This document shows positions 34,938 through 46,229 of a stretch of DNA of 64,000 nt, piece after piece. The stretch is from Diploscapter coronatus. Lineage: Eukaryota > Nematoda > Chromadorea > Rhabditida > Rhabditidae. Made by a program: the position numbers and the translations under genes. Positions within the stretch are counted from its first letter, which is position 1. Every line of letters starts with the position of its first letter. The notes under the pieces were generated by a model. The model made no database searches. It was not told where the DNA came from and saw nothing but the letters and a program-made list of their open reading frames with translations. The stretch spans positions 34,743,201-34,807,200 of the forward strand of contig OZ038422.1 in assembly GCA_964036155.1 (NCBI GenBank). Reading direction: 5' to 3'.

Positions 34938-37900
34938 CTAAACCGGATTATCTTTTGGAGGAGGTTCGGGAGCAACTTTGTTGTTTTTACTGAATGTAGC
35001 AACGGAAGAGACGTATGAGTCGACTGAGACGTCGGAAGGCGGAGTCATCGGGCCTTTGGTTGCTGTGTTTCGAACGAATTTGCTAGTTGTGGCTGGACGA
35101 ATTGATATGTTGACGTTCGACGTTGTCGTGGGGCGATCGCCCTGAGAATAAATTGTAGACGTACTTTCATTTGATCGAATTAGTACCTGCTGAAGCCTCT
35201 GTCCAGCTCGAGGATAGGCGTTTCGCAGTGATTCTCGCGATGCATTTATCGAAGGATCTTCGCTTGAGTTTGCTTGACCTTTCTCAGCGTCGTCCATTAT
35301 ATCTTGACTGGGTATGGTCTTCAAGTCTGATCTTTCAATGTCCTTGCTTTTTCGTTCCTCTGTACTGATTCCGCTTGGACCCGGTTCATCAGGATTGTTG
35401 TCGTCTCTGAAATCATAGGTTTGGATTTCGATACTTTGATTGCAGGACACACCTTTGTGAGTATTTGCCTTCACGCTTGCTTTTCTTCCTTCCCTTCTTT
35501 GGAGGTGGCTCTTTCAACTGATCGACTGGCTTCGCATCCTCATGCTCATTTACGACTGTTGACTCGTACGCCTTTGGTTCTTCAGGTGGAATTTGCTGCT
35601 GATCTGGCTCAGGTTCTTCCCAGGTTTCTGGATCTCGTTCTCTTGTCGTTTCGCTGCCTCGAGGTGGTTTGGCTGGAGGATGTATCGTGATTCCATTGGG
35701 AAGCGTGTTTGATCGCAATGCTTCTCGATTAGGCCGACGATAGAGCTGACTGTTGCCTCTTGAAATATCTAAAATCCACAAGTTATGATGGCTTTTGTGG
35801 GAAAAACAGACTTCCATTGAGGTAGGTTCCATTATTATGAAGGTTATTGAAGGCTGACAATTCCGATTCCCTCTTCAGTTTGGCCTCTTCAAGCCGCTGC
35901 AACCGCCTCTTTTGCTTGGCGAGCATTTTCCACTTGGTGATAGCCTTTGTGACAGTTTGGAACGTCCTAAAGTTGCGTTTGAAAAAGGCTCTACAATTCC
36001 ACTTGCAACCTTGTGCTCAGTGGCTTCTCGACGACGTATCGAGCAACATTGGTTCCTGCCAGTCCATGTTCGATCACATCCGCACCAATTTGCTCTTCGT
36101 AATCGGTGACTCTCAATCCCAATGGACTCTTGCTGATGCACTGAAACGTTTCCTTTGAAAATTCAATATCTCCGACCACTTGACTCACGAATAGCACTAA
36201 GAGTCCCATAGTCGCACTGTACACAAGGATAGTAAGTGTGCAAAGTAGCTGGATGCCGAGTAGATTGAAGCTCCAAGAGTACAATAGACCCGCATTGTCA
36301 TTCGTCGCAGAGGCCTTAATTATGAACAATTATAGTCTATCAACTTCATCAAGCTTACGATGCTTTTGTCGCGTTCACAGAAAATCCCAACCGCTATCAT
36401 TCCCCAGATGGACGAGGTCAGATGAATTGGGACCACCCCAACTGGATCGTCAATCTGCCATCTATCCAGTAATGGAAGAACTGATATTGAGAAGGCAGCT
36501 GAGACTGATCCAATTATGAGAGCATGCCAAGGTCGTGAGACGGCGCAGAGTGCTAAATTTCGGTCATTGTTGAAGAAGGACGATAAGAATTGAGCAAACC
36601 TGTTATAGACACGATTGATGATAGAATTCCATTGATGAGCAGATTGACTTGAAGCTTTTTCGTCTTGTAGAAGCTGATGACGATGGAAGTGGCTCCGCCG
36701 CCTATCGAGCTCATAATCGTAGCCACTGCTGCCCGAGCTCCTAGCCTCCATCGACCACCGGTAATTCCCCAAACCGAACCAGCATTTATCCCTAAAATGT
36801 ATTGTAGATCACCGATAACTTGAGACGAAATAAAAGGCGCGTCCTTCTTTCTCCCTCCTCCTTTGAGTCTTGAAATGCACGCACTAATGACATATATTCA
36901 TTTGGCGATTCCTTTTTATTTTCTTTCGTTTCCCACTGCTCTTTCATCGAAATTAACAAGGGTTTCGCAATAAGCACTTGCTAATTATTAGCTTTTATCG
37001 ATATTTATACAAACTAATTGCCCAATTATCGATAATTACCCTTAAGAGGGGGAAAAAACGGAAAGAAGCAAAGAGATCTTCTAGTGAATAGATGCTCGTC
37101 TCTGGAGCATTCCGAGAATCACAGGGAGGGGAAAAAGAGTTACGCTCCTTTTATCTCGTCTCAAGTTATCGGTCATTCACAATGCAAGTCTTTGTAAACA
37201 CTCATTTTGTCAAAAAGGAAATCCGTCCTCAATAACAGGAAATTACTTTGTATGCATTCAGTGATCAATGCTCAAAATACACATAAAGTCGAGAAATGCT
37301 CTTACCGAACCATCCCCACCAGAGTAAAAACGTTCCTGAAATGATTTCGAGATTTTTATGGGTCTTTGTATGAATAATTAATACCTAATAACGCATTTGT
37401 TGGACTGCTCATCTGATGCACGCTATCTTCGTCAAACCTTTTTCGTCGAGGTTTCAAATAGACTGTTGCGATTAATCCGATGATTCCTCCAACCATATGG
37501 ACCTGAATTAAGTTCAGCTTGAGCTATTTCTTGGCGTATTGATTGTCTTACGGCCGAACAGCCTGCGAAATCGACTACCCCTAGTTTGTAGAAGAAGCCC
37601 CGTTTATCCCAAACCCAGTGAGCTGGCAGAGCTTGTATGAGGATGACGAGACAACCCAGCAGAATATAGGACTTCAGCTTGGCTCGCTCAGCCACAGCAC
37701 CTGAAATTGATCCGATTAGACTCGATGTTCGGGATCTCTGGACGAGATCTCTTACCCGATACGATAGTTGAAGCGGTCGTAGCTAATGATAATTCAAAGA
37801 GAAATGCCGCATATGACCAACCCTCTTCGTTGACGTTCATTTGATCTCTAAAGATAGAAAAAAGTTGAAATTTTTTAAGCAAAATTTGAGGAACCTCGTG

Positions 37901-38375
37901 GGATCATAAAAGAATCGTCCGAACCCGATGAACCAATTGCATATTGGCTCATAATCGCCGTAACTAAATGAATTAGTTTATTCATTTGAATTTTGAGAAT
38001 CGAGTAACCTTAACCCGTAACCAACGCTCCAATAAGATAAACCGCCAAAGACTACATCCACCACGTTCTTAACCATAATGTTGACTTCATCTTTGGCCGA
38101 GACACTACCGGATTCGAGCAGACCGAATCCTAGAAAATTTCAGTTTGGTTGTGAAAACCAATAGAATTTGTACCGGAGTGCATAGTGAAGATGATAAATG
38201 AGCTCGTGATGATCCATACGGCGTCATCTTGGTAGAGCTTGTCCACTTCAGGCGTATTATACTGGGCAGCATAATGTGTGATTTCTGAAACATCACGTGG
38301 CGCTTTTTCAACCTGTTGGTTTTTGAACTCACGGACGATGGGTACAGCAGATATATTGATAGAACCACTCATCAT
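34938..38375 (-). CDS. Ammonium transporter (AMT/Mep/Rh family)
   Basis: This is a plasma-membrane ammonium channel or transporter of the AMT type; C. elegans has four (amt-1 to amt-4). Translation from 38375 (MMSGSINISAVP; a second Met follows) gives the multi-helix core. Recognisable blocks are DDAVWIITSSFIIFTMHSGF, GFGLLESGSVSAKDEVNIM and the signature DFAGCSAVHMVGG. Next come LLWWGWFGINAGS and DDPVGVVPIHLTSSIWGM. The histidines in VHM and PIH correspond to the twin pore histidines of bacterial AmtB, so conduction should be intact. After the last helix comes a long hydrophilic tail of more than 200 residues rich in Pro, Ser, Lys and Glu (PPKKGRKKSKREGK). It is encoded by exons below about 35,990 with introns of 46-49 bases and ends in KDNPV. 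Which amt paralogue it is cannot be told. The tail may be the regulatory part. Confidence 0.93.
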
Positions 38376-41300
38376 AAATCGCGAGCATTCCTTTTCTCGC
38401 TCAGCTAGTGGTCATCCTAGCTTGTATCAACGAAGCTGAATCGACAAATAATAACACCTGGAATATGTGTTATTAGAATCGACGATTCTTTTTCGCGATC
38501 AAATATCAAGCAGTTTAAAAGCTCATTCAATCACGAAGTGTTTTGTACCCACGGCATAACTACGAATTTGTAGCTGCTCGAAAATTAGAACAATGACAAT
38601 GAGAAGGATCCCAGACAAATCTCATTAGAATCTAATTTTGTGCGAATCAATTATCCGTGAGTTTTGAAGAAAATGGAGTGCAAGGTCAGGTCAGATGGGT
38701 CTAGAATTGGCACTGCAACTGAAAACCCGGGAACATAATCAGATAATCAGTCCCTCGAGGGGATGTTTGGATGAATTAATAATTATGTAAGATGGCATGA
38801 TAGAGGGTGTTGTGAAAAGAAGCAAACGAGGAAATGGGGAGAATTTATGACACGCTACTGATTATTTTGAACAAAAAATTCGGCAGGTTTGAACGTCCCT
38901 CGCTGTTGCTAACATCACAATTTCATCAGTGAAAATCAATTCGGCTCATTATGCAACAACCAATCTGACAATAAGAAACGCATTAAGCCAGCAAAGATTA
39001 ACTTGATTGAATAGGGGAAAATCATAGGCCTGGTAGAAAGCGAACTATTCAATTTCGTGCAATAAAATTAAGTCGAAATGACTTTCTTAGTGAAGGCTTT
39101 GCTTTTGAAAATTATTCTCGGAGCGACAAAATGACGACAGTCTGAACTATTTTGATATCAGCATAATACTTATGCTTTCAGGAATATTGGTGAAGGTGGA
39201 TAATGCGCAGATTATTCTAAATCTCGAGATCGAAAACATCATCGGCTTTGATAGAAAAAGAGTCTAGGTGTTATTGAAAACATGAATATCAGCTAAACGA
39301 AAAGCGGGATTTCTAGAAATGAATATGGTTAGTTATTGAGAACAAAATGAAATTCAGAAAGACAAACGACGTAAAAAGTGAGAATAGACTCGGGTAGACT
39401 ATCAAAACGGAGAGACGAAAAAGTGATAATGTGATAAGAAATAGCGATGGATTAGGGAGAGGAAAAGATAAAGACGATGATAAGAGATAAAGGGCCAGAG
39501 AAGCGAAACCCTTAAGCAAAGTGTGAAAGAGATAAAGATATGAAGATAGACAGAAGCCATGGTAACGATAGAATGAGACTGGCGAAAACCCCTTGCTGCA
39601 GTCGCACACATATTAGGGACACAGCTCTGTTCGGCGGTTATGAAAATATTATCAAAGTTGAGAATACATCGTAGATTACATTAGAGGTAGATAGAAAAAT
39701 TCGCGAGAAGTAAAATAAGCCCTAGGCCCGCACAGAATTTCCTTCAAGGATGAAGATATTGAATTTATAGGGGATATGAGGTTGCACAAAAAGATGGGAT
39801 GAAGCAGACTAGACTCAAAAAAAGCGGAGGGGTATAGATCTGAAAACCATGATAATCGGACTTTTCTGAGGGCGATGCTCTAGGGATTAATTGAAGATAG
39901 CCCCATTCTGGTCGGTCCATGTGAACGGAATAAGTCAAAAGTTGATGGGTTAGATGAATCTTGAAGAAAAGCGGATCGGTCTACGAAAAGTGAGGTATTA
40001 TCATTATTCTTTGTGCCTAATATGGCTTCAACGCATAGTTTTGGGCGTTGCGTGCCAAACACCTATAAACGAATCGCTCCACCCGGAAAACCGAAAGTGG
40101 TGTCGTCAAATTATTGCATGTGCGCCGATTCGAAATGCAATAAGCCCATCGAAATAAGCTATTTCTGCGTCGAATAAACTCCTCCCATTATGCACTCCAT
40201 TTGAATAACCTTTGAAGGCATGGACTACGATTCAGAGATTACTTCTCCTTTATATGCGATAAGCGGCTACAATTTACTGACGAACCAAGCTATTCGCACG
40301 TTGGAGGGTGGCTTTGGGAAATTTCCGTGGTTTAGATGTGTTGACAAGGAATTGCGCATAAGAAGAGTTGCATACAAATTAGGTTTATCCATAACTTGTG
40401 TTCTAAAATGGAACATTGCGATAATTTTCACGCGGAGGCGGATTGCTGGCAGTGGCATACTATGTGTATGTACAAATATTTCCATTGGGGGATGAGACGT
40501 GAAAACATTAAGTCGTTTTTTGATGGGATGGATCTTCTGGAATCACAAGAAAACGTCAAAGGATGAGTGGGAATAAAAAGTGAAGAGTTGGTCCCGAGAG
40601 AAAAGATAATCTCAATATTTCGAATTGAACACACATGTTCATGTGAGCACGAAAAAGCCCGTGCGCGCGCGCGCGCGACAAGCCATGTATTCAAGGAAAT
40701 AAACGACACACACGAATTCTTTTTAAAGGAGGAGGATATTTACATGGAACGCTGTTGAAGGGACGGCGACTTGAGAAAAGTGGGCCGAAAGATTAGGGGA
40801 AGGAGTGGCAGGGCAGCCCCCTCGACAAAATAATGGCCAACCAAAGTCGCGATTACACAACTTCGGCATGAAAAGCTGTGAAAATGCCTGCACGGGCATG
40901 CATTTTTGTGTCTCTAGTTGGGAGCAAAAGAATGAAATAAGTCGATTGGAATGAACACCTTTCGCTCATAAGCAGCAGCAAGAAATGCTACAAGGCGAGT
41001 GAGGGAGGGCCTGCGGTTGCAGTCCGTGAGATCACGATGTGGGGAAAGACACGAAAAAGCGCCGGAGCAAAATCGAATGAACGAGCAAGACTCTGGGAAG
41101 GGCAGCTCGAGATAAAAACCGCCTAACAAGCTTAGGCAACGAGCCGGAACTACGCGGGAACTAGGCTGCAAAATTAGTCACCCCGTCTTATATAGAGAGA
41201 ATATCCACTAAAATTCGTTCCGGGGTAAAAAAAACTAACTGGATTATGAAAATCGAACAATGCAAAGGCAGAATAGCTGAAAGATAATGATTCGGTCGGG

Positions 41301-42819
41301 CTCAATGCGGTTGCATCTAGCTTGGATTTGTGAGGACTGCGTGAAGAGGTATGAATAGAAAAAATGAAATCCTGCTTGGTAGCACACGGAAAACTATTAT
41401 ATCTCACGAAAGGAATACCTTACCTTCGGGGCACAAAAAATTCCTTGAATAGAGATCTGTCTCTCTAAAATAGCAGGAAGTCCTCGATCTCTCACATCTA
41501 TGAGCGTCGTGTGGCAAGGGGAGACAATAAAATAAGCCAAAACAAGCAGAAGAACTACGGAACGATTGTGAGCACTGGATTGGGGTTAGCGTCCAACTAC
41601 AATGGTAGTCCAAAGGAGTGGAAAGCAGAAGAGAAGCAATTTCACGCTTTCTCCGAGGAATTGATACTCGAGCTTAAAGAACTCGCAGAAAAATCCTTAT
41701 TTGGATATGTTGCGTAGATAATCGTTGTGGGTGGAATGGTTTTTGATCGGAAGAATACTGGAGTTGTAAAAGGTTCAGGAATTAGGTTTAGACGATTAAT
41801 GTTTTTTTTTTTATATAAACTTCCCTAAAATAAAGAAATGCTGAAAAGATATTACTTTTTTAAACAATATTTTTCGTTGTCACCGATATCTGCGGTAGAT
41901 TTTATTGGTCAAATTAAGCCGTCTTTCTTGCTCTACCTTCTCCGCCCACTCCTTTTTGTGTTCACTTGGCATAATTTCACCACTTTCAAAAGTATCACCG
42001 CAGTTCCTAAGAAGGAGAGGCAATGTTGCCTAGACGACACGTTAGTCTGATCCCTTCTTCCTCTTTTAGTATTCCCCTTCCTCTTTACCTCTGCCTTTCT
42101 TGCACTTTATCATCTGCTTGCGTCTGTAACTGCCTTTACGAATGATCCTTCTTTGGTGCTGCTGCCACTCTTCGTTATTCAGGCTTCTAAGCTTTCCACA
42201 CCGGCTTACATCCTGTCGTACATTGATGTAATGGCGAATAGAAAGGATAGTCGATTAGTCTTATCCTCAGCTCTTGAAAATAATAATACGTGCTGATTTG
42301 TGTCTTGAATTCAAGAAAAATGATTAAATTGTATATACATTTAACAGAGGCATCTAGATTGATTCATCTAGTGATAAAGCTTTTCTTCAACAAAACACAT
42401 AAATTGAATTTTTTCGTGGATTCGTTCGCATCTTGAGGGAATGCGCGCAAACATATTTGACGATTCCTTACGAATAATCGGAGGGAGAATAACCGCAGAG
42501 GACGTTTCGAGCCGTGGTTTGAGGCTTTCTGAGTCATTTCACTATTTCTCGCTTCTCTCAAACGCACAATGCCGTCACATCGTACAATAAAAGTTGTATA
42601 CGCGCATCATCAGCGAGATGCCCAGTGGGCAATACATTTTTCCTGTGCATGTGTAGTATTTATTTTTCTCTTTTCGCACTTTCCACAATCCCTTTGATCT
42701 GCATCATCATTATCGTTCCATTTTCACATGAATTTTTCATTGAAATCAATAGATGTTTTCGTATTTTCATGGAGCGAGGTTTTCAGGCTCAACAGAGCCA
42801 AATGTGACTACAGGATAAT
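38376..42819. other. Intergenic region upstream of the ammonium transporter
   Basis: A 4.4-kb spacer separates divergent genes: the transporter (-) and the four-helix protein (+). It contains a (GC)n run at 40660-40677 and purine- or pyrimidine-rich stretches. Open frames at 39313-39609 and 40220-40495 are compositionally biased or lack any support. It should contain the promoters of both flanking genes. Confidence 0.55.
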
Positions 42820-43643
42820 ATGGCGAAATACTATAGCAACTTTACGTTCTATCTAGCGCTCAGATGTGCTTGTATCGTGAGTTGCGACTTTTTGTAATCT
42901 CGAAATTATGAAATTTTAGCTATGCGTAGTAATCACTCTATTTTGTATAGCTCTATCAGATGGTTGGACGTCAAGGTTGCCTTCGGTTATAGGTATTTTT
43001 CTTCAAAGGAGAATTTTATAATTTGGCGATTCAGGAATGCTGTTTCTGCTGTTGTCATGTTTGTTGATAGCTAGCTCGATTGCCACTTTATTTTATTGGA
43101 ACATCCAGAATTCTTCACTTGTCAAGGTATCGTATCGATTCGACGATTTCAAGCTTGGAAGTTGATTTCAGAGATGCATCTTCATATTTCTATTTGCTTT
43201 GTGCTGTCTGATATCAGGAATCATGTTTCTCCAGGCCAACAACTATTGCGATGCGTATGGTCTGCAAGTTGGCTGCTTTCAATACTATTACTCATCGAAC
43301 TCGTATAAAGTCGCCGCTGTAGGTTAAAATTTTAGTTCAAGAGAGAAATTATCGCAAATCTAGGCATTCTCCTTCATAGCAATAATTTTCGCCGCTCTGG
43401 ACATAGTGTTGAATTTTCTGTTTTACTTCTTCGACGAACGATATCGAATTGGTCAAGGAGACCCGAAAGATGCCAAATCGAAGTACCGAGTTCCCAGCAC
43501 AGAGCCGCAAATTTCAGTCATCGGAAGCGCAGAGTGAGTTTGAATGAAACTCGATGTTCAATCTGAACTACCACTTTAGTTTCAGCTACATACCCGCTAA
43601 CCATCAACCTCATATGATCACTGGCAAAAGCACTTACGTTTGA
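42820..43643 (+). CDS. Four-helix membrane protein of unknown function (198 residues)
   Basis: Exons 42820-42876, 42920-42992, 43035-43126, 43172-43318, 43364-43533 and 43586-43643 join in phase with introns of 42-52 bases to 199 codons. The product starts MAKYYSNFTFYLALRCACI. It has four hydrophobic segments: FYLALRCACILCVVITLFCI, GMLFLLLSCLLIASSIATLF, CIFIFLFALCCLISGIMF and AFSFIAIIFAALDIVLNFLF. The loop between helices 3 and 4 carries two cysteines (NNYCDAYGLQVGCF). The cytosolic tail ends in STYV, which could act as a PDZ ligand. The layout resembles MARVEL, claudin-like or tetraspan proteins, but no signature decides among them. A CTACAG seven bases before the ATG could be a splice or trans-splice acceptor. 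Confidence 0.8.
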
Positions 43644-44136
43644 GACATTATCTCATCTACTCAAATCACTTATCAATGAAATGACCAGATATTCTGTACA
43701 TAGTTGTTCTTTCTGCATAAAATTTTTGATCAATCATTAGTCAGTGTAGCAATCGAGAGTGGGAGTGTTATGATAACATTGCCACCATTGTCATTTCGAT
43801 TTCATCAATACGCCAGTTCTCACACATGACCTTCTCAAAATGGCTTCTTATTGTTTCGTACGATTGATTTTACTCATTTCCTTATCGACTTTTACTTTAC
43901 AAGGTCTGATTTGAAATTACTTGGTTTTTCGTTGAATATTTGTTCAGATGAAAGTTTCTTGACATTTTCCAAGGCAGAACTTTGTCAATCCGAGCCTCAT
44001 CTAACGATTTGTGGAAGTAGATCACGACTTCTTCGATTTTTCAAAATCTAAATATTTTAGACTATGGAAGAACCCAATCTTCTAGGCAGAAGGTATACAC
44101 ATTTAATTGTAGCTCAAGAAATGAGATAAATGGTTA

Positions 44137-44960
44137 ATGCAAGGTAAGGCTGCTGAAGGATTCATCGAACAGAATGGACAGAGCGAGAACAATCCCTTCG
44201 AAGATATAGCTACTCGGTAGGCTTGATGCTCTGTTTGGAATTTGTGAAAGAATTTCTTCAGGGCGCCTTCAACCAAACCACCTCGTCGTCATTTCCATAG
44301 TTTGAGAGAATACTATGCGAACAAGCGTAAGGAGCACTACTTTAGATCGAATGGCAATAGTCTCTTCTACAGGTTGAACATGGTTGTCCTCTTTTTGAAA
44401 TGAGTATCTTCAGAGCCTATCCCGGACTCTACCCGAAGAATGAGCACTACTGTCCAGAAATGAGATCGAACTTCATGTTTACTTGTCAACCTAGTAAACC
44501 ACTACGATTAGATTTGGTCGAGTTCTGCAAAGACTACTCTGCATTCTGTGGGGTTATGAACTATCATCGGCTGCCTGGCCCAAGAATGGGCCCACCTATT
44601 GGAGATAAATCGGTAATTGATTGGGGAACACGTTAGTGTAAAAACGGCTGGATTCAGAATGGACATGTGGACGTAAACGGCCACTTTGGATTCGGAGTAG
44701 GAGCTGTTCCAGGCCTCGAAGTCGGCGCGGGATGGGGAGTGGATGTCGGCCCGATTCCAGGGATGGGCGAGAGCGTGGGCGTCGGAGTCGGACTCGATCT
44801 CGGAATCATGGGAGCCAAAACTCCCGAGGCTTTTCGAAGAGGGCAAGACGACCCAGACCAGAAAGGCGGAGGCATTGTGGGACTTTCTGGAGGCGTCGGC
44901 GTTAAAGCTCCTGAAGCCGGACCTATTGGAGTCGGATCTGGAATCGGAGTTGGAAAATAG
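44137..44960 (+). CDS. Cys-containing protein with Gly/Val-rich tail, nematode-type
   Basis: Exons 44137-44216, 44262-44372, 44414-44612 and 44658-44960 (TAG) join in phase to 231 codons. The N-terminal half is polar and basic (RAPSTKPPRRHFHSLREYYA). The core has four cysteines in the pattern HYCPEM..FMFTCQP..LVEFCKDYSAFCGV, which suggests an extracellular disulfide-bonded module. The last ~100 residues are a Gly/Val repeat (FGVGAVPGLEVGAGWGVDVG and similar). The chosen start (MQGKAAEG) lacks a signal peptide, so a further upstream exon may be missing. The ATG at about 44064 does not join in phase. I have a general memory of nematode proteins with this Cys module and glycine tail, but no function is known. 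A matrix or cuticle-associated role is only a guess. Confidence 0.6.
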
Positions 44961-45309
44961 CATGCATTTGAAGAATCTCGTTCAGCAAATTTCGTTTTGT
45001 GAAGTTGAAATTTTTATTCTATGACATTTGAAATTCATTCTTTGGTCATCAGTGTTTCCTACTATCTCTCAATAGATAAAATGTTTCACTAGAATGTAAA
45101 AGCATTCATTTCTAAACCGAATGCTTCGACTCGCTTTGGTAGACACGAAACGTTATCAAAATATACAAGCAGAAGAAAAGATGAATAAATGAACAATATG
45201 TCGTAAAGGCATCAATGTGTAGATAGTTCGTCGATACAATGAGTAAGGAAATAAATAAAAATGAATGAATAAAATCCATTATGAGCTAGCGTCTTCCATT
45301 GTTCATTGA

Positions 45310-46229
45310 CTAGACTGTGATTCGATGACTGGGTCGAATTGTAGTGAGCTTGGCGAAATTGGACTCGTAGCTTCGGGAATCGGTGGCAGAGCTGTAATTT
45401 TCTGTCTTGGACATTTGTTTGAAATCCTCAATTACCTAACAAATCGGTTAACGAGTGTCGAGAGTTATCAAGTGAATGTCGTGTGAAATTCGTCGGCAGG
45501 GAAGTCTTTCGATGCATAGTACTGCTGTCTGATAGTCCGCGGTGAAGTCGGTGCTGGAAAAAAGCAATTTGAAGTTTATTGCGAGAAACTTTTCCTACCT
45601 GTGGTTGGCCCATAGGTCGTTTGCTCAGATTGGGACTCAACAGGGCGTGAAGACTGTGTGAGCGAGTATGGGCGAAAGCTCGGTTAGCGAATAATTGCGC
45701 GGTAGTGGGACGATGCTCGGAGCTAGGATTGTTAGAGTTCTGCTCAAACGTGGCCGGTCCTTCGTCGTCCACTTCGGTGATCTCCTCGAATGAATTAATG
45801 CTCCTTAGACGAGCTTTCCGGCTACTGGCTTCAGATGCTTTGATGTGTTGCGGCAGAGCTTCAAAAGCCCATTTCTTCGAATCAGATCTCATCGATAATT
45901 CTTTGCTAGAAGCGGAGGCCTAAAGTTGGCAAATTAAAAAGAAAAAAAGTCCGAGGAAAATTGAGTTTGAGCGCTTTTATAATCGATGAAGAATTGAAAG
46001 AATGAGAAATGCCTAACATTTTTAATGTTTATCTTTTCACGTCAATCTTGATAACACGCTTTGGTTCAATGAGTTATTTCGAAAAGAAAACGTGAGTCAG
46101 AGAAGAGAAGATGAGTAAAATATTTGGGCGAGGTCTTTGGCATAAACAATGAATAAGAAAAGTTGAAAAGTTTGTCGATCTAACCATCGTTCCGGGTCGA
46201 TTTTCGTCTGCGCCGTCGCTACGGGCCAT
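45310..46229 (-). CDS. Ser-rich protein of unknown function (191 residues)
   Basis: Exons 46229-46185, 45919-45599, 45553-45436 and 45401-45310 join in phase to exactly 192 codons with TAG. The product starts MARSDGADENRPGTM and has no signal peptide or membrane helix. It is rich in Ser, Arg and His and includes KARLRSINSFEEITEVDDEG and SRHSLTDLLENYSS. Arg-x-x-Ser sites recur (RLRSIN, RSHSLH, RHSL), suggesting a phosphorylated regulatory protein, possibly a 14-3-3 client. The C-terminus HRITV could bind a PDZ domain. The last intron is only 34 bases. It converges on the glycine-rich gene. Family unknown. Confidence 0.65.

Noticed and set aside
39313..39611. Leu/Phe/Ser-rich open frames on the minus strand
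   Set aside because: They are translations of an AG-rich (purine) stretch, with no start context or homology cue.
40220..40495. 91-codon open frame on the + strand
   Set aside because: No splice logic, signal peptide or family motif; it lies in a long intergenic region and is compatible with chance.
40660..40677. (GC)n run, considered as Z-DNA or regulatory
   Set aside because: A short simple repeat; nothing nearby ties it to a function.
44667..44960. Antisense open frames across the glycine-rich exon (44508-44963)
   Set aside because: They are shadows of the Gly/Val-coding repeat; the + strand frame joins in phase with upstream exons.
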